In this document: positions 6,488 to 13,074 of the stretch, piece by piece
How the letters are laid out: every line of letters starts with the position of its first letter
How positions within the stretch are numbered: position 1 is the first letter of the stretch
Assembly (NCBI GenBank): GCA_009925955.1
Contig: RFPX01000020.1
Coordinates: forward strand, 1 to 13,074
Reading direction: 5' to 3'
Length of the DNA: 13,074 bases
Source: Betaproteobacteria bacterium
GTDB lineage: Bacteria; Pseudomonadota; Gammaproteobacteria; Burkholderiales; Burkholderiaceae_C
Notes under the pieces: generated by a model
What the model was told of the DNA's origin: nothing
Seen by the model: only the letters and a program-made list of their open reading frames with translations
Databases searched by the model: none
Translations under genes and position numbers: made by a program

Positions 6488-8665
6488 ATGGTAAGCAATC
6501 CTGGCCCAGGGGCGGCGGCGCAGTCGAGCGTTGGGCTGGCGGAGTCTCCCGCCGCCACCGCTTCAAGCGGTTGGCTCAGCCGCGAGGGTTCGATTCTGGC
6601 CTTTAACCGCCGAATCCTGGCCCAATCGCGCTATGCGGATGTCCCGGTACTGGAGCGCCTGCGCTACATCACCATCGTTTCTTCCAACCTCGATGAGTTC
6701 TTCGAGGTGCGTTTCGCCGACCTGCTGCAACAGGCGCGTGAAGCGGGCAACACGGTGGGCCTTCAGGAGTTGCGTGAGGTCGCTGCGCAGGCTCACAACC
6801 TGATCGACGAGCAGTACGCCATCTTCAACGACCATGTGTGGCCAGACCTGCGGCGCGCAGGCGTTGACATCCTGACCCATGCTGAGCGCAACCCTGCCCA
6901 ACGGCAGTGGGTGGCGCGCTACTTCCAAGAGCAGGTGCAGCCCCTGCTGATGCCCATCGGTTTGGACCCTGCACACCCATTCCCGCAGGTGGCCAACAAG
7001 TCACTCAACTTCATCGTCGAGTTGCTGGACGGTGCGCGGGCCGGCATTGCGATCGTGCGCGTTCCCAGGGCCTTGCCACGGGTGATTCGCCTGCCCGACG
7101 AGTTGCAGCCGGGCCGGCAGTCCTTTGTGTTGCTCTCCAGTGTGATCCGCTCGCACCTGCACGAGTTGTTTCCGGGGACTACTGTTGGCAATTTTTCGCA
7201 GTTTCGGGTGACACGTGACTCCGACCTGGAGGTCGACGAAGACGAGGTCACCAACCTGCGGCAGGCCCTGCGCTTCGAACTCAGCCGCCGCCACTTCGGC
7301 CTGGCCATCCGGCTCGAAGTCATCAACTCCTGCCCAAAGTCCTTGTCGAGCATCCTGCAACGACAGTTCGACATTCCCGACGAGGCGGTGTTTCGCGTCA
7401 ACGGTCCTGTAAACCTGGTGCGGCTGGCGCAACTCATCGACCAGGCGCAAGGAGCCAACCTGAGGTTTCCGCGCTTCGAGCCCGCTTGGCCCCGAGGCCT
7501 GGCCAGCAGAAGCCAGCCGCTGATGCCTCAGATCCGACAGCGCGATGTGCTGCTGCACCATCCCTTCGAGACGTTTGAGCCCGTGCTCCAACTCTTGCGC
7601 GAGGCGGTGGCCGACCCAGATGTGCTGGCCATCAAACAGACGATCTACCGCACCGGTGGACAGTCGGAGTTGATGGAGCTGTTGCTGGAGGCGGCACGCC
7701 GGGGCAAGGAGGTATTGGCCGTCGTGGAGTTGAAGGCACGCTTTGACGAAGAGGCCAATATCGACTGGGCTGATCGGCTGGAGGCCGTGGGTGCGCAGGT
7801 GGTGTACGGCGTGGTGGGCCTGAAAACCCACGCGAAGATGCTGATGATCACCCGGCGGGAAGCCCACAAGCACCACAGGTCCAAAAAGCATCAAGAGGCT
7901 TCGGCCCCGGTACACAAGAACGCACACGGCAAGGCCTCGACACTGGGGCTGCGCCACTATCTGCACCTGTCAACGGGCAATTACAACGCGGCCACGGCGC
8001 GCCTGTACACCGACCTGGCCTTGATGACCTGCAACCCGGCGCTCACCCACGATGCACAAGCGCTTTTTCGGCACCTCTCCAGCCTGGCAGACTTGCCCAA
8101 ACTGAAGAAGTTGCTGGTGGCGCCAGCGGGACTGCACCGCGGCATGCTGCGTCACCTGGACCGTACCATCACTGCAGCTCGCAAGGGTGTGCCCGCTCGC
8201 GTGATCATCAAGTGCAACGCACTGACAGACCCCGAGTTGATGCAAGGCCTGATTCGGGCCTCCCAGTCGGGCGTGCGGATCGATCTGATCATCCGCGGAG
8301 CCTGCATGTTGGCTCCCGGCGTCCCAGGATTGACCGAGAACATCCGCATTCGCTCCGTCGTCGGCCGCTTCTTGGAGCACAGCCGCGTCTTCTACTTCCG
8401 CTGGGGGGAGCATGCGCATGAAGAGGCTTTGTGGCTGTCCAGTGCGGACTGGATGGGCCGCAACATGCACCGCCGTATCGAGTTGGCATGGCCCGTGGAC
8501 CACCCTGAGCTGCGACAGCGGGTGATCGACGAGGCTGTGGTGCCCTACCTGCACGACCAGCGTGGTTCCTGGGAATTGGGCCCTACGGGCCAGTACCAGC
8601 ATCAGGATCCCAAGGGGCTGCACGCGCAGCTGGAGCTCATGAAGCGGTATTCGACATGGACTTGA
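6488..8665 (+). CDS. ppk: Polyphosphate kinase 1
   Basis: Makes inorganic polyphosphate from ATP, reversibly, through a phosphohistidine intermediate. The frame is open further upstream (to 6353) inside the lipoprotein gene, but I place the start at ATG 6488 because a Pho-type promoter lies immediately before it; this gives 725 residues. Domain order is normal: N-terminal helical domain (GWLSREGSILAFNRRIL, then SNLDEFFEVRFADL), head domain, and two phospholipase-D-like catalytic domains with YRTGGQSELMELL, VVELKARFDEEANIDWA, GLKTHAK (His448, the phosphorylated residue by homology), LSTGNYN, PGVPGLTENIRIRS, FLEHSR (His631) and SSADWMGRNM. Odd: about 30 residues rich in His and Lys (roughly 459-488) sit between TRRE and RHYLHLSTGNYN, where most Ppk1 proteins have only a handful. 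Its last 10 bases overlap sixA. Confidence 0.95.
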   Translation: MVSNPGPGAAAQSSVGLAESPAATASSGWLSREGSILAFNRRILAQSRYADVPVLERLRYITIVSSNLDEFFEVRFADLLQQAREAGNTVGLQELREVAAQAHNLIDEQYAIFNDHVWPDLRRAGVDILTHAERNPAQRQWVARYFQEQVQPLLMPIGLDPAHPFPQVANKSLNFIVELLDGARAGIAIVRVPRALPRVIRLPDELQPGRQSFVLLSSVIRSHLHELFPGTTVGNFSQFRVTRDSDLEVDEDEVTNLRQALRFELSRRHFGLAIRLEVINSCPKSLSSILQRQFDIPDEAVFRVNGPVNLVRLAQLIDQAQGANLRFPRFEPAWPRGLASRSQPLMPQIRQRDVLLHHPFETFEPVLQLLREAVADPDVLAIKQTIYRTGGQSELMELLLEAARRGKEVLAVVELKARFDEEANIDWADRLEAVGAQVVYGVVGLKTHAKMLMITRREAHKHHRSKKHQEASAPVHKNAHGKASTLGLRHYLHLSTGNYNAATARLYTDLALMTCNPALTHDAQALFRHLSSLADLPKLKKLLVAPAGLHRGMLRHLDRTITAARKGVPARVIIKCNALTDPELMQGLIRASQSGVRIDLIIRGACMLAPGVPGLTENIRIRSVVGRFLEHSRVFYFRWGEHAHEEALWLSSADWMGRNMHRRIELAWPVDHPELRQRVIDEAVVPYLHDQRGSWELGPTGQYQHQDPKGLHAQLELMKRYSTWT

Positions 8666-9132
8666 TCCTTTGGCGCCACGCCGAGGCCGTCCCTGGCAGC
8701 GATACCTTGGCCGACCTGGACCGGCCGCTCACGCCCAAGGGACAGCGCCAAGCCAAGCGCATGGGCGAGTGGCTCAACCGGGTGTTGCCTGAGAGCGCGC
8801 GGATTCTGGTGAGCCCGGCGCTGCGGACACAAGCGACTGCTGAGGCCCTTGAAAGGCGGTTCAAGACGGTGGCGGGGCTCGCGCCGGACGGCACGATCGA
8901 GCACCTGTTGACGGAGACCCGCTGGCCGCAGGCGCGCGATGTGACGGTCGTGGTGGGCCATCAGCCCACCTTGGGTTTGGCGGCGGCCTACCTCATGGGC
9001 GCCGCCCACGTCACCGCCGACAACGCCTGGCGCATCAAGAAGGGCGCCATCTGGTGGATCCGGGCCAAGCCAATGGCATCTGGCGAGCTGGTGGTGACGA
9101 CCGTGGCGGTGAGAACCCCCGACCTTCTCTAA
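8656..9132 (+). CDS. sixA: SixA-type phosphohistidine phosphatase
   Basis: A 158-residue histidine-phosphatase-superfamily protein of SixA length. SixA removes phosphate from protein phosphohistidine. Motifs: N-terminal LILWRHAE with catalytic His8; SPALRTQATAEAL with the second Arg (about 57); and VVVGHQPTLG with His102. No signal peptide, so it is cytoplasmic. ATG 8656 lies inside the ppk end (10-base overlap with the ppk TGA), so translation is probably coupled and expression follows the ppk Pho promoter. It ends 7 bases from the convergent ppx. Because Ppk1 works through phosphohistidine, this pairing may be functional, but that is inference; known SixA targets in E. coli are phosphotransfer proteins. 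Confidence 0.85.
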   Translation: MDLILWRHAEAVPGSDTLADLDRPLTPKGQRQAKRMGEWLNRVLPESARILVSPALRTQATAEALERRFKTVAGLAPDGTIEHLLTETRWPQARDVTVVVGHQPTLGLAAAYLMGAAHVTADNAWRIKKGAIWWIRAKPMASGELVVTTVAVRTPDLL

Positions 9133-9139
9133 CTTCGGG

Positions 9140-10652
9140 TCAGTCGGCCCAGCGCAGCCGCAGCAACCCGGCCTTGGCCCAAACGGCCACCTCTTCTCGG
9201 AGCAGATGCTGCGTGCGCAGTTCGGCGGGAGTCAGGCGCCGCTCCCTTGCGTCTTGGCCCCATGACAGCTCCACCTCGCCCTGGCGGTCACGCTTCACAT
9301 GCAACTTCACCTTGGCCGCCTGGTGCCGGCCATGGCAGCACAAGACCGCCAGGCGCAGGCACAACAGCAGCAGGGTGAAATCCTTTCGCGCGAAGCCGGC
9401 CTCAACCTTGCGTAAGCCACCGCGTTGCCCCAACACCAGTTCCCCAATTCGTCTTTGTTGGCTCTGTGAGAAACCGGCTGCATCCAAATGATCCAGCAGG
9501 TAGGCGCTGTGGCGGTGGTGGTCATGGTGGGCCAATCTCATGCAGATCACAGGCCCAGGCCAACTCGCGTGTGTCTTCGTCGGCCGCCTCCGGCAACAGG
9601 TGACGCTGCAGATTCAGCGCCAGACGCTTGACGCGATTGGCCTGTTCCACGTCCACTTCAAAGCGCTGCTGAAGTTGCGCCACGGTGGCATCTCGAACGT
9701 CGCGGTTGTCCACGCCCAGCGAGACCTTGCGCCGTTGGTGAAGGTCATAGATGACGCCTTGGCGCAAGGCCGCTCTCGAAGGTTGAATCTCGGGAACTCT
9801 GAACTGCACCATGAGGGTGTACAAGATGGCCAAGCCACCCGCCAAGACCGGCTTGCGTTCATCCTTGAGCCCACGCAACTCCAAGCGGTCAATGTGCCCG
9901 GCTTCGATGCAGCGCTCGATGCACCAAGCCAATGCAGAAGGCGTCAACCGGCCGTCCGTCACGCCGTGAACAGCCAGCAAGGCAGAAACCGCACCGGCGG
10001 TGCCCGAAGAGGCCAGTGCCTCGCTCCAGCGGTCGGGGGTGAAGATCTTTTCCGCTTCCTCAAACTCGGCACCGGCCGCCACTTGAGCAGCCCGAAAGGC
10101 CTCGGCTGTCAAGTGACCGTCTCCGAAGTAGCGTTGGGTGACGGACTGGCTGCCGATTCCAAAGGACTCGGCCGCACCGGGCTTGAGCCCCTGGCCCAGG
10201 ACGAACTCCGTGGACCGGCCCCCGATGTCGATCACCATCCGCGGCTTGTCGCTGGGGTGCAGGTGCGAAACACCCGCATAGATCAGCCGTGCCTCTTCGC
10301 GACCCGAGATCACCTCAATCGGCACGCCCAGCACGGGCTCGGCCATGGCCAGGAACTGGTTCCGGTTTCGGGCCTCACGAAGCGTTTGGGTCGCCACAGC
10401 CCGCACTTCCTGCACCTCGTGCAACTGCAGCAGCTCGCTCATGGCTGCCAGGGTGGCCAGACCCCGGTCGATGGCATCGGGGCGCAGATAGCCGTTGGCG
10501 TCCAGTCCTGAACCCAGCCTCACTGGCTCCTTCAGGTAGTCCAACCGCCGGTATCGACCATCGCGGATGCGGGCGATCTCGATGCGAAAGCTGTTCGATC
10601 CCATGTCGATGGCCGCCAAGGGCGCATCCAGGATGTGGTGTGCATCGTTCAT
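9140..10652 (-). pseudogene. ppx: Exopolyphosphatase Ppx/GppA, frameshifted in the C-terminal domain
   Basis: Ppx removes terminal phosphates from polyphosphate; GppA paralogues also hydrolyse pppGpp. From ATG 10652 the first frame makes 376 residues: actin-like AAIDMGSNSFRIEIA (13-27), SGREEARLIYAG with the conserved catalytic Glu (116-127), VIDIGGRSTEFVLG (140-153) and FGIGSQSVTQ. It stops at 9522 just after ACDLHEIG. The missing remainder continues in another frame from about 9532: AHHDHHRHSAYLLDHLDAAGF, ELVLGQRGGLRKVE, and on to TGA 9140. The whole span is 3n+1 bases and gives about 503 residues, near the usual 500-510. Homologues have about three more residues between HEIG and the HHD-type motif. 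The ATPase-fold domains are whole; the HD-like C-terminal domain is cut. No clear ribosome site precedes the ATG, and a Pho box lies upstream. Confidence 0.88.
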
Positions 10653-10666
10653 AAGGTAAGCCCACG

Positions 10667-10700
10667 AGCCTACCTCACCGCTTTGACGGTTTCATGACAA
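10667..10700 (-). promoter_or_regulatory. Pho-box promoter of ppx
   Basis: On the minus strand TTGTCAT (10694-10700, 6/7 to consensus) and CCGTCAA (10683-10689, 5/7) are 11 bases apart with spacer GAAA. Ten bases after lies TAGGCT (10667-10672), a weak 3/6 -10. The implied start near 10660 leaves only a very short leader, which fits the lack of a visible ribosome site before ATG 10652. Confidence 0.55.
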
Positions 10701-10705
10701 GCGGG

Positions 10706-10777
10706 GGGCCGTGCATGTCGGCCCTGAGGGGCCACAGTGCCCAGCTGACCGGAGGCACGCCCCCTGCTTAGCCGGGG
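10706..10777 (-). terminator. Hairpin-rich tail of tupA
   Basis: Just past the tupA stop lies a CCCC/GGGG stem (10761-10777) with an inner GC pair and TTA loop. Further on GGGCC (10706-10710), GGCCC (10720-10724) and GGGCC (10729-10733) can form two mutually exclusive 5-bp stems. None is followed by a T-run on the minus strand, so intrinsic termination is weakly supported. Confidence 0.3.
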
Positions 10778-10780
10778 CTG

Positions 10781-11659
10781 TCAGGGCTTGGCGTTCGGAA
10801 AGAACAGCTGCTCCCCGCCGATCTTGTACGCGGCGATGGACGCCTGGCCTGCGGGCGACACCACCCAGTCGACAAAGGCCTGGGCCAGGTCTGCCTTCAC
10901 ATGCGCGTGCTTGGCGGGGTTCACCACCATCACGCCATACTGGTTGAACAGGCGCTGGTCGCCTTCGACCAACACGGCCAGGTCACCGCGGTTCTTGAAG
11001 TTCAGCCAGGTGCCCCGGTCGGTCAGCACATAGGCGTTCTTCGAGGCCGCAATGTTCAGCGCCGGCCCCATGCCGCAGCCACACTCGGCGTAGCCCGCGG
11101 GCTTGTTGGCGGCCACATCCACGCCCGCTGTACGCCAGTAGCGCAGTTCCGCCGCGTGCGTGCCGCTCTTGTCGCCGCGCGACACAAAGCCGTCCTTGCT
11201 GGCGGCCAGCTTGCCCAGGGCCTGGGCAATGTCGCGCCCCTTCACGCCGACCGGGTCTGCCTTGGGGCCCACCAGGATGAAGTCGTTGTACATCACGGCT
11301 TGGCGCTTGAGGCCAAAGCCTTCGGCCACAAACTTCTCTTCAGCAGCTTGGTCGTGCACGAACACCACATCGGCATCGCCCCGGCGTGCCGTGTCCAGGG
11401 CCTGCCCGGTGCCCAAGGCCACCACGCGCACATCAATGCCGCTGGCCTGCTTGAAGGCCGGCAGCAGGTGGGCAAACAGGCCCGACTGCTCGGTGGAGGT
11501 GGTGGAGGCCATCACCATGAAGCGCGGCGCTTGCGCTTGCGCTTGCGCTTCTGAAGGGGCCACCAAGCCCAGTCCTGAACAAGCCAGGGCCACCAGGCCC
11601 AGACAGACCGCGCGCCGTGCGCGCGCATGGTGGTTGACGAACGTGCTCCACAACAACAT
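10781..11659 (-). CDS. tupA: TupA-type tungstate-binding periplasmic protein
   Basis: A 292-residue ABC-transporter substrate-binding protein. The leader (about 1-42) has Arg-rich start, hydrophobic core and an Ala-Gln repeat at the likely cleavage point. The mature protein has the TupA signature set: ASTTSTEQSGLFAHLLPAF, GTGQALDTARRGDADVVFVH, YNDFILVGPKADP, SRGDKSGTHAAELRYW, and the late TDRGTWLNF. These residues line the oxyanion pocket in characterised tungstate-specific TupA proteins; molybdate or another oxyanion cannot be excluded. AGGAG lies seven bases before ATG 11659, supporting the start. No tupB or tupC permease/ATPase genes adjoin it: ppx follows downstream and coxG precedes. A dyad in the 90-base gap upstream may be its operator. 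Confidence 0.82.
   Translation of the reverse strand: MLLWSTFVNHHARARRAVCLGLVALACSGLGLVAPSEAQAQAQAPRFMVMASTTSTEQSGLFAHLLPAFKQASGIDVRVVALGTGQALDTARRGDADVVFVHDQAAEEKFVAEGFGLKRQAVMYNDFILVGPKADPVGVKGRDIAQALGKLAASKDGFVSRGDKSGTHAAELRYWRTAGVDVAANKPAGYAECGCGMGPALNIAASKNAYVLTDRGTWLNFKNRGDLAVLVEGDQRLFNQYGVMVVNPAKHAHVKADLAQAFVDWVVSPAGQASIAAYKIGGEQLFFPNAKP
11527..11550 (-). repeat. Four tandem GCGCTT hexamers within tupA signal region
   Basis: GCGCTT is repeated four times without interruption (plus strand), encoding the Ala-Gln repeat at the end of the TupA leader. Hexamer copy changes would keep the frame and only alter the linker before the mature protein. Confidence 0.8.
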
Positions 11660-11721
11660 GGTTCCAACTCCTGAGGTCCAAAAAACTGGCCGGATTGTTT
11701 GGAATCTTGTGGAGCTTGGCG

Positions 11722-11741
11722 ATATGTTCAGCGGTGCATAT
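11722..11741. promoter_or_regulatory. ATATG-N10-CATAT dyad upstream of tupA
   Basis: An inverted repeat with 5-base arms (11722-11726 and 11737-11741), flanked by CG on the left, lies 63 bases before the tupA ATG and just after the coxG stop. The AT-rich arms in GC-rich DNA loosely recall ModE-type sites (TATAT-spacer-ATATA). Regulator assignment is speculative. Confidence 0.25.
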
Positions 11742-11749
11742 GAGGGTTT

Positions 11750-12364
11750 TCAGGCCGCCAGGGTCACCAGGGCGATGGCGGCAGCCACCGCGGCCACGGC
11801 CCACCAGAGCCAGGCTGGTTGCGCCGGGCTGCTGGGCGGATGGGGCTGATTGGACTGTTCCGCGTCTTCCGGTGCCAAGGGGGCCGGTGAATTCATGGAA
11901 ACCACCTCGCCGGCTGCCTGGGCATCGGCTTGAACCCGTGCGTTGAAGGCGTTGAAGAAGTCGTTGGTGATCTTGCCCGCTGCTGCATCCACCAGGCGCG
12001 AACCCACCTGGGCCAGCTTGCCGCCCACCTGAGCCTTGGCGGCAAACTGCAGCCGGGTGCCACCGTCCACCGGGGCCAGTTGCACCTGGGCAGAGCCCTT
12101 GCCGAACCCTGCCATGCCCCCCTGGCCATCGAAATGGATCGTGTAGCGCTCGGGGGCCTGCACATCACTCAGGGCCAGGCGCCCTTTGAACTTGGCACTG
12201 ACCGGGCCTATGCGCAGCGCCAGGGTTGCGGTGAAGCCGCCATCGTCGGTGCGTTCCAGCGTCTCGCACCCCGGTATGCAGGCCTTGAGCACCTCCGGGT
12301 CGTTGAGGGCATCCCAGGTTCGCTGTTGTGACGCGGGGATGAGCTGTTCGCCGTTGAGTTCCAT
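11750..12364 (-). CDS. coxG: CoxG family protein (SRPBCC fold) with C-terminal membrane anchor
   Basis: A 204-residue protein when started at ATG 12364, where the family's usual MELNGEQLIPAS-type opening begins; an in-frame GTG at 12406 would add 14 residues. Neither start has a clear ribosome site. The CoxG core is evident: WDALNDPEVLKACIPGCETLE, then alternating strands (LRIGPVSAKFKGRLALSDV, YTIHFDGQGG), GGTRLQFAAKAQVGGKLAQVGSRLVDAAA and FFNAF. A Pro/Gln-rich linker leads to a C-terminal transmembrane segment rich in Ala and Val (AWLWWAVAAVAAAIALV). CoxG proteins support aerobic CO dehydrogenases and related molybdenum hydroxylases at the membrane; no hydroxylase subunit is in the window, so the partner is unknown. 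The tungstate-binding tupA next door fits a molybdenum/tungsten theme. Confidence 0.8.
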   Translation of the reverse strand: MELNGEQLIPASQQRTWDALNDPEVLKACIPGCETLERTDDGGFTATLALRIGPVSAKFKGRLALSDVQAPERYTIHFDGQGGMAGFGKGSAQVQLAPVDGGTRLQFAAKAQVGGKLAQVGSRLVDAAAGKITNDFFNAFNARVQADAQAAGEVVSMNSPAPLAPEDAEQSNQPHPPSSPAQPAWLWWAVAAVAAAIALVTLAA

Positions 12365-12446
12365 GGGGTGGTGCTGCTGGTTGGGCTTGGGGCCCGAATT
12401 CTGCACCAGGCACCGGGCATCGGCTGCCCGCCAGCGCGCAGCAGCC

Positions 12447-12929
12447 TCAGCGCTTCAGCGCAGAGGCCGGCGGTTGTCCACTGAACAGGGCCATGCGCCC
12501 TCCGGGCTCCAACAGCGCCACGTGCGGTACCGTGCCGCGCCAGCCCGGGTCAACGGCGTATCGGATGGCCTGGGGAATGCCCTCAAAGCCCAGAACACGG
12601 TCGGCACCGCGCAGGTGCGCATGGCGTGACCAGAACCGCGCGTCCTCTTCCCCCGGCGCCACATCCGTCAACACCGCCCAGACCACCGGCTGCTGCGGGT
12701 GTTGTCGTGCAGCGCGAATCAGGTCGCTCACCACCGCTGGGCACGTGGCGCACCAGGTGGCGGTGAACACCACCCAGGTGGGCCGCTTCAGGCTTGATCG
12801 CCATTGGCTGAAGGTGCCCACTTCAAAAGGCTCAAGCTGCGAAGGGGCGCTCATGGCGGGAGCAGTGGAGACAAGGCACAAGGCCGTCATCACCAAAGCC
12901 AAGCACCAGCGGCCTGCTTTACGGTACAT
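12447..12929 (-). CDS. Exported thioredoxin-like protein
   Basis: 160 residues from ATG 12929, chosen because GGAGG lies six bases upstream; the longer open frame to 13049 belongs to overlapping coding sequence. A signal peptide (about 1-28, ending AMSA) precedes a thioredoxin fold with the redox motif WCATCP (Cys60 and Cys63) after WVVFTAT, and a later segment GTVPHVALLEPGGRM that supplies the family's cis-Pro region. It should act in the periplasm or at the membrane as a disulfide reductase or oxidase; the substrate is unknown. It begins inside the 3' end of the upstream gene (11-base overlap), so the two are translationally coupled. Confidence 0.75.
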   Translation of the reverse strand: MYRKAGRWCLALVMTALCLVSTAPAMSAPSQLEPFEVGTFSQWRSSLKRPTWVVFTATWCATCPAVVSDLIRAARQHPQQPVVWAVLTDVAPGEEDARFWSRHAHLRGADRVLGFEGIPQAIRYAVDPGWRGTVPHVALLEPGGRMALFSGQPPASALKR

Positions 12930-13074
12930 CAATGGCCTCCACTCGGGTTTGCTGCGCGTCACGCCAAACCACCCAGAAGCGGCCTCCGTGGGTGAGCAGC
13001 CGTGGTTGGTCATTATGAAGTGTGGTGGTGGCCAGGTCGCGCACCTCAAACTGCTGCCCGCCGTCGCGCGAGGC
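12919..13074 (-). CDS. C-terminal end of an Asp-box (sialidase-like) beta-propeller protein
   Basis: The last 51 codons of a gene that begins beyond the right edge, ending at TAA 12919. The segment reads SRDGGQQFEVRDL near its start, which fits the Asp-box pattern S-x-D-x-G-x-x-F of BNR/sialidase-type propellers, then LLTHGGRFWVVWRD, a typical propeller strand. Many bacterial members are not sialidases but exported proteins of unknown role, so no enzymatic function is assigned. Its end overlaps the start of the thioredoxin-like gene, suggesting one operon. Confidence 0.6.
   Translation of the reverse strand, partial: ASRDGGQQFEVRDLATTTLHNDQPRLLTHGGRFWVVWRDAQQTRVEAIDVP

Noticed and set aside
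7001..7966. 321-codon minus-strand frame inside ppk
   Set aside because: Antisense to the conserved catalytic region of Ppk.
9540..10511. 323-codon plus-strand frame opposite ppx
   Set aside because: Antisense to ppx motifs; no independent start signal or family resemblance.
10901..11554. 217-codon plus-strand frame opposite tupA
   Set aside because: His/Val-rich shadow of tupA; no ribosome site.

Overview
The window is GC-rich, densely coded DNA whose proteins look like those of a betaproteobacterium in the Burkholderiales, probably near Comamonadaceae. That placement rests on protein style, gene content (TupA, CoxG, SixA-Ppk-Ppx) and codon use, not on a marker gene. No tRNA, rRNA, CRISPR array, insertion sequence or phage gene was seen, and no gene-free stretch exceeds 300 bases.

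Positions 1-10.7 kb read as a phosphate-starvation island. From left to right it holds: a PhoX-type phosphatase (minus strand, cut by the left edge); a 97-residue hypothetical protein (minus); UDP-glucose 6-dehydrogenase ugd (plus, frameshifted near its start); a PlcP-like metallophosphoesterase (minus, frameshifted in the middle); a choice-of-anchor I beta-propeller lipoprotein (plus); polyphosphate kinase ppk overlapping sixA (plus); and exopolyphosphatase ppx (minus, frameshifted). Upstream of phoX, plcP, ppk and ppx I find PhoB-box-like direct repeats (core GTCAY or a close variant) with an exact 11-base period, each followed 10 bases later by a -10-like hexamer. Weaker arrays with an 11-base period precede ugd and the lipoprotein gene. 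The set suggests that external phosphate scavenging (PhoX, lipoprotein), membrane phospholipid recycling (PlcP-like), UDP-glucuronate supply (Ugd) and polyphosphate turnover (Ppk, SixA, Ppx) answer to one signal. No PhoB/PhoR gene is in the window.

Positions 10.78-13.07 kb hold a separate minus-strand group: the tail of an Asp-box (sialidase-like) protein, an exported thioredoxin-like protein, a CoxG-family protein and a TupA-type tungstate-binding protein. Its theme is redox, or molybdenum/tungsten enzymes.

The oddest feature is that three unrelated conserved genes (ugd, plcP-like, ppx) are each broken by one frameshift. All three lie outside long homopolymers, leave the same reading-frame remainder (3n+1), and fall where family-conserved residues appear to be missing. 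Either this locus carries several small deletions or the sequence contains small-gap errors. Reads are needed to decide.
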